A stretch of DNA of 21,935 bases from Acanthaster planci (GCF_001949145.1 NW_019091417.1:1-21935), one strand, 5' to 3'. Numbered from the stretch's first letter, positions 10,270 to 18,969 are shown. Numbers and translations are program-made. The notes: generated from the letters alone by a model not told the origin.

Positions 10270-10720
10270 AAACTAGCCCCCCCTTAAAGAAAACAACAAA
10301 ACACAGGACATCGTAGTCAAACCATGTGATAAACAACACCACTTACTTTAACAACTCTATCACAAAACCACTCACTACCTACATCAAATATTTTCTGGAA
10401 CTCAATTCTCGACCAGTACAGTTTCCATTTCAGAAAAAGTATTTCCTCCAGAGGCCGAAGTGCAATGGCTCAAGATTATGCCCTGAAATACACGTATGTG
10501 ACTTCATCCTACATGGCTTCTGAAACAAAATACTCCAAAAAATGCAGAAAACATCCTCATATGGTGATGCTACAGAGACAATATATTGGTCATCTATAAC
10601 CAAATTCTTGACCAATTCCTAATTTTGTGGCAAACATCAACAAGACCCACCCAACTTTGAAATTCATGAATGAAGCTTTCCGAAACATCTATCTACTATC
10701 TCGGATAAAAATGTATTTTT
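10270..10720 (+). mobile_element. Penelope-like element reverse transcriptase remnant
   Basis: Three blocks in two frames match the RT of Penelope-like elements as I know it. At 10307-10333: DIVVKPCDK (usual form DIVIKPADKG, at the RT N-terminus). At about 10438-10488: a YFLQ...GSRLCPE block resembling the motif around AMG. At 10547-10620: NILIW, a stop, then CYRDNILVIYNQILDQF, the place of the (Y)IDDIF catalytic box, followed by RPTQ where HPTIKF is usual. The catalytic Asp pair is lost (RDN). A large part between the first two blocks is deleted. I see no GIY-YIG endonuclease domain downstream. It is a dead fragment. Confidence 0.55.
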
Positions 10721-11149
10721 GAAACCTCCATTCTTCACTTTCAGGTAAGTAATTTCATGAATTCACACAAGTTGGACACATTTCAACTCAAACAAAATTT
10801 CGCTGGAAGTCTTTCATCAGATTCAGTTCACTTTCACATTAGCCTGAAGTATAAGCCGGCCTTAACTGAAGTCAAATGGGGGGACTTCAGAGAAAATCTC
10901 CTTTACTGGTATACACAACCCATCCCAAGCAATACCTTTATGTGAATTAGCACAAATTCCCTCAAAATCATCCGTATACAACTGATTAAGTGCTAATCAC
11001 ATCCAACAAACATCACTAGGTTTTGGTCATATATTCTTCTTATGCCCGCCCATTTCACCCCTTACCAGAGCACTAGCCTAGACTAATTATGCTTCAATCA
11101 GTAAGCCTCACAAGTCACCAGAGAGTGTCACTGAATGGGATAGTGCCAT
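10721..11149. other. No gene seen
   Basis: A 62-codon plus-strand frame (10757-10945) has no recognisable motif. It may be further eroded Penelope-like or other sequence. No RNA gene or structured repeat is evident. Confidence 0.35.
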
Positions 11150-11420
11150 CCCCTTTTCACGCATGACTCACTCTTTTCTAATTTTGAAGTTGATTGATAC
11201 AATCACGAACTTCTTCCTGTGTTACTGGGCTTTAAAATACAGAATCAGGAAAGTTGAGATATTTCATAGGGTCAGCAGTACAGTGTCTTGGAAGCCAATT
11301 GTTGTCCAACGTTTTAAAACAATCATTAAAATCGTCTGAGGGCTGGTAGTATCAGAATTATTTATATGAACAATTGACTGGGTAGGTATTTTCACACCTT
11401 CTTTTCAATATTTTATTGAC
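11150..11420 (-). mobile_element. LINE fragment, linker before the reverse transcriptase
   Basis: On the minus strand one frame reads NDCFKTLDNNWLPRHC, then YLNFPDSVF, a stop, and SPVTQEEVRDCINQLQN. The EEV...I..L block is the conserved pattern just upstream of the RT fingers in CR1/jockey-type non-LTR elements. The expected K(S).G.D that follows is missing after a stop. It has the same orientation as the remnant at 7.5-8.4 kb, but it comes from an earlier part of an element and is too far away to be the same uninterrupted copy. Confidence 0.45.
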
Positions 11421-11565
11421 AAATGATGATTTCACAGGTATTTCTAGTATTGGATGTTTCTTGCTAAAAAGATGAGGAATAACATATTTTCTTGAAAGCT
11501 CTAATTACAATAATTAATTTGTTTTCATATCTGTAAATTAATCAGGGAAGGTTTCAAAGAAATAG

Positions 11566-11590
11566 TTTATAAAGTCTATTTATAAAGTCT
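11566..11590. repeat. Short tandem duplication TTTATAAAGTCT
   Basis: The 12-mer TTTATAAAGTCT occurs at 11566-11577 and again at 11579-11590, a 13-bp period of two units. Confidence 0.6.
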
Positions 11591-11867
11591 TAGTTTATCA
11601 ATTGTAGGGCAGAAAAAATGAGTGTGTAAGAAGTTTTGTTATCTTTAGTTCGAGCTTGAGTTTCACTTTAAAGAAGATTAATGTTAAAGTCCTGATCAAC
11701 TAGCATCTCTTTTATTCAGCTGAACTTTTTTTCAGCACCAAATCAGTCAATGATGGCAGCAAACAAATCTTGGCAAAAATGTGACGTCATAGAACGGACT
11801 CGACTTTCCAGACCAGAATGCACTATCTGCAGTACATCTGACTCAAACCAGCCAACCAACACCAGCA

Positions 11868-11940
11868 AGCTCAATGGTTAAGTGGTTAAGCCGTCTGCAC
11901 TAGTAAGCAGGAGGTCGTGGATTCAAGTCCCACCTGAGTA
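11868..11940 (+). tRNA. tRNA-like sequence (probably a SINE head or pseudogene)
   Basis: Read as a tRNA, the anticodon would be AGT (Thr), but the loop has 8 nt, the acceptor stem has mismatches, and no TTTT terminator follows within a few bases of the 3' end. I therefore list it as tRNA-derived and not as a functional tRNA gene. The D-arm can pair through GGTT and AGCC. Confidence 0.3.
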
Positions 11941-12060
11941 CGCTTGTGGGTTTTCTCACAAGCCTTTGGGGGCAAACACTGAGTTTACAGTGTTGTAATA
12001 CACGTCAGGCAGGGCAAAAATCCAAAATTAGTCAGTGTTTTGTTGTCAATCCTCCAGGTC
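11868..12060 (+). mobile_element. tRNA-derived SINE with two body hairpins
   Basis: Positions 11868-11940 are a 73-nt tRNA-like head. An A-box-like TGGTTAAGTGG sits at 11875-11885. The anticodon-like arm is TCTGC/GCAGG at 11894-11911, with an 8-nt loop containing AGT. The T-arm is GTGGA-TTCAAGT-CCCAC at 11917-11933 (B box), with one A.C mismatch. The acceptor strands 11868-11874 and 11934-11940 pair at about 5 of 7 positions. Directly after it are two stem-loops: GCTTGTG/CACAAGC at 11942-11963 and AACACTG/CAGTGTT at 11975-11994. The odd loop and imperfect acceptor argue against a working tRNA; the structured tail argues for a SINE. The 3' limit is a guess, since no poly(A) or simple repeat marks it. 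Confidence 0.55.
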
Positions 12061-12119
12061 GCTGCCACGCCCATGGCTAACATCCTCGAGTCGCATCTCT
12101 TCCTGAGTGTATTCTGGTT

Positions 12120-12940
12120 CGAACTGATTTACAAGAAGGTTGCCAGGTTGAAATTGCTAAAGCCTCAGACGAAGATAATTTAACTAGATTGGATGAATCA
12201 TGTACATATACCATTGAAATCCAGTTTTGGAAAGAGAACGTATCCTAAATGAATGTGCATAATGTATTTGCAACCAAGAAAGTGAACAAGATGGTTTGCT
12301 GTGATGCTAACTCAATAGGATCAGGAGCAATCATATGCATGTACAATGAAACGCACACAGCTCATAAGCTTGGACAGAAAACGAATCAAGGAAAATTTCA
12401 ACATGACAAGAACTTCCTACTGTACATTTTGCTATTTGTTTTTTTTTTTGGTTATTTTTGCCAAATAATTTCTGGTTCTGAACTGATAGTCTTCATAGAT
12501 CGTCAGAATGCAGCCTGTGTTATAGAAGTTGGTAGTCTGAAAGCAGACCTCCAGAAAATAGCAATAGACATTTTCAAGCTCTGTGCACAGAATAACATCC
12601 GTTTAGAAGTAGATTGGATTCCGAGGACAGAAAATGATCAGGCAGACTTTGTTAGTAGACTTATCGATATTGATGACTGAATGATTTCACGACAGTTTTT
12701 CCAAAGCATTAGCGGACTGTGGGGTCCATTCACTCTTGACTGTTTCACCTGTTACTATAATAATCAGTTACCTTGCTTTTTCTCTAGATTTTGGAATCCT
12801 GGAACCTCTGGAGTTGATGCATTTGCTCAAGATTGGTCAAGAGACTTTTGTTTGTTAGTTCCTCCTGTTGTGTTAATTCCAAGTGCACTGAGAACCATTC
12901 TCCACTGTAAAAGCCAAAGGAGTACTTGTATTTCCTTAGC
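12120..12940 (+). mobile_element. DIRS-type retrotransposon remnant: RNase H and following domain
   Basis: In one frame the sequence reads TIEIQFWKENV, a TAA stop at 12246-12248, then a decayed RNase H domain. The domain shows CCDANSIGSGAI for the first acidic motif (near 12300) and LQKIAIDIFKLCAQNNIRL, then DWIPRTENDQADFVSR for its C-terminal end (about 12615-12660). After a TGA at 12678-12680, in the same frame, comes the block SGLWGPFTLDCFTCYYNNQ, SRFWNPGTSGVDAFAQDW and a PP-rich end. In DIRS-like tyrosine-recombinase elements this block follows RNase H. A T-rich run (12440-12450) and an aberrant hydrophobic segment replace the middle of RNase H. The element is interrupted at about 12940 by a LINE. 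Confidence 0.7.
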
Positions 12941-12949
12941 AACCCTCTT

Positions 12950-13480
12950 CGTTTTTTTTGCCCATTCTGTGGTCTACTGCATGTCTTGTCTATAAGATTA
13001 TGAAAGGAATAGCTCCAGATTATTTATGTGAATTACTTGATGTTCGATCGAGTACATGCACATTGCGCTCGACAACTTCTGGAGTAGTTTGTTTACAACA
13101 GCCAGTTGGTAAAACTAAATACTATGGTGATCGATCTTTCACAATATATGCTCCTCGATTACGGAACAGGCTGCCAGTAGCAATTCGCTCTGCTGACACT
13201 TTGGATACTTTTAAATGTCGCTTAAAAACACATTTTTTTAAGGATTATTACTTATCTTGTACTTGTTAGTTTTAATTTCTTCGTTTTATAAATATTTTAA
13301 TTTAATGTTTATTTTTTATTGCTTAATTTTTAATTTTGTTTTATAACTCCTGTTACTTTGATTTAGTTATTTAAAGTTAATTTAATTTTTGCATTTTACT
13401 GTACAGCGCTTTGAGATGTCATTGACATGGAAAAGCGTTTTTTAAAATAACTCATTATTATCATTATTATTACTTAAAGA
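12950..13480 (+). mobile_element. 5'-truncated LINE (CR1/L2-like) 3' end
   Basis: The frame 12958-13269 encodes the C-terminal end of a CR1/L2-type ORF2: CLVYKIMKGIAPDYLCELL, then YYGDRSFTIYAPRLRNRLP and DTFKCRLKTHFF. A 3' UTR with the usual tail follows: CAGCGCTTTGAGATG near 13405, AAAAGCG near 13431, and an ATTATTATCATTATTATTA simple-repeat tail at about 13456-13474. The coding part is open through its stop at 13267-13269, so this copy is younger than the element it sits in. The truncated 5' end starts within a T-rich run at 12945-12960. Confidence 0.78.
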
Positions 13481-13495
13481 CCTTGGATAAAAGGG

Positions 13496-13610
13496 ATGTT
13501 CACTATGGCAGGTTCCACAGCATTAGTACAAGGAAGGAATAAAAATTCTCTACTAGGGTCAAGTGAGTTTAAAGGAGTTAATTGTATGTGTGCAATTCAC
13601 ATCGACTGCT
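13496..13610 (+). mobile_element. Probable continuation of the DIRS-type element
   Basis: Immediately after the LINE tail, one frame reads GSTALVQGRNKNSLLGSSEF followed by KGVNCMCAIHIDCS and a stop. The pattern G.NK.S..GS..FK.....I.I.. resembles the segment expected further downstream in the same DIRS-like protein as the remnant ending at 12940. This would make the LINE a nested insertion. The match is from memory of the family and is weaker than that of the RNase H part. Confidence 0.38.
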
Positions 13611-13679
13611 CTTAGAAATAAATAAACTTAACCTGTTTGCGTACACCCTTCCCCCTTTTTTTGTTAATGCATCAGATAA

Positions 13680-13725
13680 TTTACTCACAATGCTCTTGGT
13701 CCGAGTTTCCCAATGCTCTAGAAGG
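13680..13725 (+). repeat. Left copy of a 46-bp direct repeat (likely target-site duplication)
   Basis: The segment starting TTTACTCACAATGCTC matches 14396-14441 with three differences over 46 bp. The second copy begins right after the 3' end of the intervening LINE, as expected of a target-site duplication made by reverse transcription at the target. Confidence 0.65.
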
Positions 13726-14395
13726 GGAGGGATTCCAGATCATTCAATAGCAGGTGGTACAGTTCCCCCTAACATTTTGGTCACTAGTTTAAAGCCCGAC
13801 ATGGTTGTGCTACATGATAACAAGTCCATTGAAATAATTGAACTTACTCTTTCTTTTGAAATGAACATAGACTCCGCTCATGATCGTAAAGTGTCTAAAT
13901 ATAAAACCCTAATTGATGACCTTACAAAGGATGGTTACAGTCCTCAGCTCTACTGTACTGAAGTAGGTAGCCGTGGGTTAATCTCACCAGAGAATGAAAG
14001 GCGTCTACAGGCTACGTTCCAAGCCAGTAAAAAACAAGTACAGAATCTCAAAAAGGATCTTAGCTTTGCTCTCCAACTATACTATTTGGAATGCCTGCCA
14101 CAATATTGCCTGGGAAAACAGTCCCTACTTAAAATTGTAGATTTTTAGCACTTCCAGCTCCCCTCCCTCATTACCTCGATTTGTTTTAATTTTGGGGGGT
14201 TCATAACCTTTTTAATATAATCCACTTTTATTGTTTACAGTACAGATGTTTGTATAGTGGAAGTAAATTTTTTTTATTTTTGATTAGTATTGTTTCGGTT
14301 TCCTCTGTACCCTGTATGTGTTTCTGTTTCAAAACCGTGCCCAGGGTTCTGTGTACATTCTTAATCTTGTGAAATAAAGAATGAATTTATATACA
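13726..14395 (+). mobile_element. 5'-truncated LINE with PD-(D/E)XK-like C-terminal domain
   Basis: The frame open from 13582 to 14148 encodes in its second half a domain with the order PD...E...K..KY. These are KPDMVV (Asp codon 13798-13800), IIELTL (Glu codon 13840-13842) and RKVSKY (Lys codon 13888-13890), then EVGSRGLISPEN and a basic helical tail. This order fits the restriction-like endonuclease found C-terminal to the RT in R2/NeSL-type non-LTR elements. The family assignment is inference. The RT itself is absent, so the copy is 5' truncated. A 3' UTR with AATAAAG near 14374 leads to the end at about 14395. The part of the frame before 13726 may belong to the target and not to the element. 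Confidence 0.55.
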
Positions 14396-14441
14396 TTTAC
14401 TCGCAATGCCCTTGGTCCAAGTTTCCCAATGCTCTAGAAGG
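14396..14441 (+). repeat. Right copy of the 46-bp direct repeat
   Basis: It starts TTTACTCGCAATGCCC and follows the LINE 3' end without a gap. The three differences from the left copy suggest the insertion is not recent. Confidence 0.65.
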
Positions 14442-14599
14442 GATGAAGAAACGAATCTTTCAAGAAGCTGTGTTAGCCAAATCAGAGGGTATGACATATG
14501 CTTAGTTTAACTCAAAATTGACATCATACTCCCTATTCAAGGAGAACTTATTTCAGCCTTTTTATTAAGTTCCCCTCCTATTTAGAACAAGCTCCACCC

Positions 14600-15585
14600 A
14601 ATTTCCTTAACTGATCACTTTGCCAAAGTAGCCGAGCATTTTGTTGTTCAGTGGATTATTTCAGACATTCAAATGAACTTGGATACTAAATCAGTTCGGT
14701 AATTAGAAGAGAGTATCAACATCTCATTATTTGGTTAAACTGATTGATCACTTAACTGCTCATGCCGACTTTGCGAAAAGCCACAGTTCTTTGGTTGTTA
14801 CAGATTTTAGTAAGGCATTTGATTTTATTGATCATAACATTGTTATTCGTGATTTGCTTCACTTGGGTACGAAATTACCGTTATTTGGACCGTTGGGTTT
14901 TCTTGCTAAATTTAATGGTGCTGTTTGTCTTGATAACTCAACTGACACTAATGATTGATTACTTGGTCTAAAATATGTTGATGACATGACTATGGTGGAG
15001 AGCAGTAGAGAGAATGAATCCCATACAATTCAATCTGTTTTGGATAAATTTAGTCAATGGGCAGTACCAATTAATATGAAAGTCAACCCAAATAAATGTG
15101 CTTGCATGACTGTATGCTTTATGAAAAATATTCCCCAATTTCCTCCTTTACAGATTTCCTCTACTGATCTCCACATAGTTGATTGTGTAAAAACTCTCGG
15201 TGTTTTAATCAGTTCAGATCTTAGATGGGATAAACATATTTACCAGATTTATTGCAAAGCTAGCAATAAGATTCACATGCTTAAATTGCTAAAACAAATC
15301 AAGTGCAACACAAACAGATATAAACGTAGTCCAATACCCTACATTGTCAGTATTTTGAATCACATATAGCCCTTTCTTTCACATGTTTAAATCATGCTTT
15401 TGTTTATCAGCATTTTATGGTATGTACTTGTTCTTATTTGTTATTCATTTTATTATAATTGTGTGTAATTGTGTCCAGTTGGGTGTTCTTTTTAAATTAT
15501 AAAAAATGAAGCAATTTAGCCTTTGGGCTACAAATGCATTGTGTTTTTAATAAACCAGAAATAATAATAAAAAAATTAGTTAATG
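14600..15585 (+). mobile_element. LINE reverse transcriptase remnant, motif B deleted
   Basis: A first block in another frame, LTDHFAKVAEHFVVQWIISD (from 14607), is the start of the RT fingers. After a +1 shift comes STSHYLVKLIDHLTAHADF, motif A as VTDFSKAFDFIDH (14797-14835), a TGA at 14956-14958, then motif C as KYVDDMTM (YVDD at 14974-14985), WAVPINMKVNPNKC and VKTLGVLISSDLRWDKHI. About 45 codons are missing between motifs A and C, including the G.PQG of motif B; the frame joins HLGTKLP to FGPLGFLAKFNGA. The 3' UTR ends in ATAATAATAAAAAAATTAG at about 15560-15578. Both catalytic Asp of YVDD are kept, but the element is dead because of the deletion, the stop and the shift. Confidence 0.75.
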
Positions 15586-15704
15586 TAAAGGCCACAGCAA
15601 CTTCAGAAAATATGATAACTTCCACAGCTGCAGCCATCAAGTGGCTGCATTTCTTAGTTAACACCAAACTGAATCCTATAGATGCTCCTATAGACCTGTC
15701 TTAG

Positions 15705-15712
15705 TGACGTCA
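15705..15712. promoter_or_regulatory. CRE/ATF site TGACGTCA
   Basis: This is a perfect palindromic cAMP-response element, 104 bp before the ATG at 15816 of the SWIM-family pseudogene. Together with the YY1-like site just downstream, it resembles a broadly expressed TATA-less promoter. The site itself is seen; its use is inferred. Confidence 0.5.
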
Positions 15713-15736
15713 CGTTGCTGCTAGAAACAGCGTGAT

Positions 15737-15748
15737 CCGCCATCTTGG
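15737..15748. promoter_or_regulatory. YY1-like site CCGCCATCTTGG
   Basis: It matches the core GCCATNTTG of YY1 sites. In animal promoters such sites usually lie close to the transcription start, which would put the start some 70 bp before the ATG at 15816. Confidence 0.5.
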
Positions 15749-15815
15749 ATTACAACCCTACTTGTTTACACGCAGGCTGCATTTTAGCTTGCACGTTTGT
15801 TTAACCCTAGTCATC

Positions 15816-16900
15816 ATGGCAAATTGGAATGCTGCACGGTCCGCGTATTACAGTTCTCTCGATGGGAATTCCAAGGCCTGATATGATGAAATGCTCGGCT
15901 TTATTGCTGGCATAGATCCCTACACGATTAACCCGCGATCACGGAGTGCAGATGCTACTTTGGCATATCCAGACATCGTTAATTTCCTCGTGCATTCCCC
16001 AAGCCCATACACGCTAGAGAATTTGAAATGCTATAAGAGACCCCAAGCCTACGACCAGTTTGTCAGCGGATGGGTGCAGGATGTTGTGGCGACTGTTATT
16101 AATGATCGTCATGTGGTTTCAGCCAAGGTAAGACAAACTTTGGAAGGGTATATCGTGACCTTCATGAGTAAGAGTACGCTGGGCCCATATCCTAACTTTA
16201 GTTGGGCGCATAGTTTCATTGTTCGTTACTGTTACTTCATGTAGCCTAGGCCCCCTATGCCTACTTGTGCTGGTGTTGCTGATAGGCCTGGCCCTAGTCC
16301 AACAAGTAACTAGGAGAATCGTAACTAAAACCCTAAAACTGAAGATTTTTCAATCTCAGGTGGACTTGTCACTGTCAGTTTTTAGTGGCAAACAACCAAC
16401 AAACCATGACAACACAATTAAAAGAACATGAATGTTTGAAGTAAAATAGAGATGTTTCCACAGTTGAAACACCAAATAGGCCTTAAGTTGTTTTGGTCTA
16501 TTATTGCTTTTAAGTAAAAGATTTGCTTCTGTTTCAGTTCCACACAAACGTAACCAAGCACGACTGTTGTATCAACTCCCTGGCACTTATTATTTGTATT
16601 ATTGATTGACTTCATCCATATTGGTCGATTTACAGGTGATGCATTCTCAACGACTTCAGGAAACTCCCTTAAGCCATGGATAATTGCAGAAAGGAGTGGC
16701 AAGGTGTTGGCAGCACACTGTGACTGTATAGCGGGCATTGAGGAGACGTGTACACGTGTCAGTGCATTGATGTTCTACATTGTTATGAAAGTCCGCATCA
16801 GAGAGTCAAAAACGGTGACCCAACAGCCAGCTTATTGGAAGTTACCAGCATCAGTAAAAGAAGCTAGCTATCTTCCTACATGTAAAATAGACTTTACTTC
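15816..16900 (+). pseudogene. SWIM-zinc-finger family pseudogene, two exons
   Basis: Exon 1 (15816-16127) begins MANWNAARSAYYSSLDG, has TGA at 15879-15881 where the family has a codon (a CGA to TGA change would explain it), then YDEMLGFIAGIDPY, AYPDIVNFLVHSPSPYT, LKCYKRPQAYDQFVSGWVQD and VVSAK. Donor is CAAG|gtaaga. The 508-bp intron ends tttacag. Exon 2 (from 16636) continues in phase with VMHSQRLQETPL, loses one base near 16669-16671, and goes on as KPWIIAERSGKVLAAHC, the SWIM motif CDCIAGIEETCTRV and YWKLPASVKEASY up to IDFTS. The motif should be C.C...C.H, but the histidine codon is CGT (Arg) at 16755-16757. These cnidarian proteins usually continue into a YqaJ-type nuclease domain; here that part is gone and a tyrosine-recombinase fragment follows. 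SWIM domains bind DNA or protein through zinc. Confidence 0.75.
16128..16635 (+). other. Retained intron boundaries of the SWIM-family pseudogene
   Basis: GT at 16128-16129 and AG at 16634-16635 join codon to codon (phase 0), exactly where the family sequence runs on. The copy was therefore made as DNA and is not a retrocopy. Short open frames inside (16219-16431) have no domain. Confidence 0.65.
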
Positions 16901-17085
16901 AGACATGATGAAATTGCACAAATGAAAGCTTGCCATATCTCAGAGTTACCAGAGGGAATGGGTTTATCCATTTTCATTCCTCATTCCAAAACTGATGTCT
17001 TCAGAGACGGAAACACAGCCTTTCTCTCTGACACTGGTGCCAATTATTTTCCAGTTGCAATTCTCAAGCAGCACATGTCCACATG
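16892..17085 (+). mobile_element. Tyrosine-recombinase fragment (DIRS/Crypton-type)
   Basis: In the frame of 16922 the sequence reads FRHDEIAQMKACHISELPEG, then LSIFIPHSKTDVFRDGN, then YFPVAILKQHM. The RhDE block (usually R.dE, Box A), the I.I..SKTD..R.G core and the CPV-like block are the middle of tyrosine recombinases carried by eukaryotic YR elements. The frame starts after a TAA at 16883-16885. The C-terminal part with H-x-x-R and the tyrosine is absent. It directly abuts the SWIM pseudogene (breakpoint about 16892-16903). It could belong to the same DIRS element as the 12.1-12.9 kb remnant, but this cannot be shown here. Confidence 0.6.
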
Positions 17086-17890
17086 GACAGACACTTTGTT
17101 TCTTCAATATGAAATTAAATTCAAAACTCAATTGAAAATTACCTTCCATGTAGTAAATACTCTTTTTAGTTTACTTTTAGAAACTTTCATCATCTCATAA
17201 AAACAATTCCAGTGTAGATAATAAATTTCAAGAAAAAAAACCATTTGCCAGTGGACAGACATTACATTTGTCACACAGACAGATAAAATGTATATCAAAT
17301 AGACAGATATTTTTCTGGTGTTTGAATTAGAGCATGAAAACAGAGTCGTTCACAAAACAAACTTGCTTGTTTTCATTTTCAAAATCATTTTTGTTAATAA
17401 GACTATTAAACTTCAGCAAAATGAACACAATGCGAGTTTTTCTCAATGATTAATGTTTGTTACATGGACAGATGTATTAAACGTTTGTCACATGTCATAA
17501 CCTGGGGACAGACAGTCTTCTCACTTTCATTTCAGCAAATGAACCGACTTTTTCTAATGAATTGTTTGTTATTTTATTTACCAGTACCTTGGTTTTGTAA
17601 AAAAATGTATATGTACTTATAAGAGAAGTCTTCTGAGATTTTTACGTTCAGAAGGAAAAATTAGTAGTGACAAACATTACACAATAGTGGACAGATACAT
17701 GTATTTGCAATTCCTAAAATCATATCTTAGTTTTGTCATCTGATAAAAGAATAAACATAAATATGATGTAAACCATTATTGCAAAAACTTTTCTCAGCAA
17801 GATATGTCTTTGTTGAGGTTATCTGCTGAAGGAATGGCACAATCAGCCTGTTTCATGTTTGTCACTCTGTGGACAGACACAGTGACGTAA
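17076..17890 (+). repeat. Dispersed GGACAGA motifs
   Basis: GGACAGA(C/T) occurs at about 17085, 17253, 17465, 17505, 17690 and 17871, mostly 165-230 bp apart. It is often preceded by TTTGT(C/T)AC or a (C/A)ATG/AGTG step, and two CAGACAGATA/TAGACAGATA relatives lie near 17276 and 17301. At 17076-17089 TGTCCACATGGACA is nearly a palindrome. The rest of the units does not align by eye, so this is either a very old satellite-like array or recurrent short motifs. I see no coding sequence. Confidence 0.4.
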
Positions 17891-18965
17891 CTTATTCCTG
17901 AATTAGCTCACCTGAAATTCCGATTTAAGATAACTTAAAGAAATAAAAAGCCATAGATTTTGACACATTTCTCAAAGGTTATACCTAAAGTACATGTTTT
18001 AACAGATGAATTGCTTCCTCTCGTTCAACCAACTGTTTGACAAAATTGTCTACTTTCCTTATCCCATATAAAAATTAATAAATTTAAATATAGTGACGAG
18101 TGCATTAGATGTGTGCAACACATAGCTGATTAATTACGAGGCAGGAGAATTCAGGCTTCCATGCACTTACAATGAACCTTCCACTTAGTGGTGTATTGTG
18201 GAAGTGGACTCGGTGGAGCAGGTATTAAAATTGGAAAAACTGTCGATCTACACTTTAAATTTGTCCTAAAATTGATGTGTTGCTATTATAAATCAGATTT
18301 TATTTTAAAATGTGGACAAACAAATGAACTTTGTAACAAAAAGGCCAAGTTGAATCTTTGATGATGTATGCACATGGTTTGTGCATGTAACATCTCCAGC
18401 GCATCTGCTCAACACTCAAGTGCCTGAGTCAATTCAGAGGCTCAATTCTGTTGGTCGAGACTAAATACAATTCACTTTTCTTATTAACTCAAGTAACCAA
18501 TCATGTTTAGTATTATATCAATGGAAAGCTTATATAATGTACCCCAACCATCCTTAAACTGTTTACGCCTAAGCCACTGGGCCAAGAGGAAGCCAGTGAC
18601 GGATTGAGAAAAGAGGAGGGGCAACGTGAAATGGGCCGTTTCTCGTTTTTTGCCTGTATGGAAACCGATTTTCATTTCAAGTTTGTGTGATTTTGTTTCA
18701 GTGGTTTCTGGGAATAGTTTTTAATCTGTTTGCCCCACTCTTGGCACTATGCAAGGTTTTCAGTAAAAATTAGGTTTTCACAAAAATTTGCCAATCTATT
18801 TTGTGCAGTGTTGAGCAGATGAGGCCAACGTTTCCGTATGTGATGGAGTCACTGGTTGAATGATATCTAATTTAAGGCCTAACTAAATTAAAACCAATCA
18901 GGTTATGGCCAGCAATGCACAACTGAATTGAGGAAAGCCCTGTGCAATTCTGTTGTTGCAACCCA
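17891..18965. other. No gene seen
   Basis: A+T-rich sequence without a supportable gene. A 63-codon minus-strand frame at 18484-18675 has a strong-looking acceptor (cttcctcttggcccag near 18572) but no partner exon that I could fit in phase. An imperfect inverted repeat CTTCCAC/GTGGAAG lies near 18178-18205. Confidence 0.35.
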
Positions 18966-18969
18966 GTAG

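Noticed and set aside
12249-14148. The 143- and 188-codon frames as intact host genes
   Set aside because: Both are retroelement pieces: RNase H of a DIRS-type element with stops, and the end of a LINE ORF.
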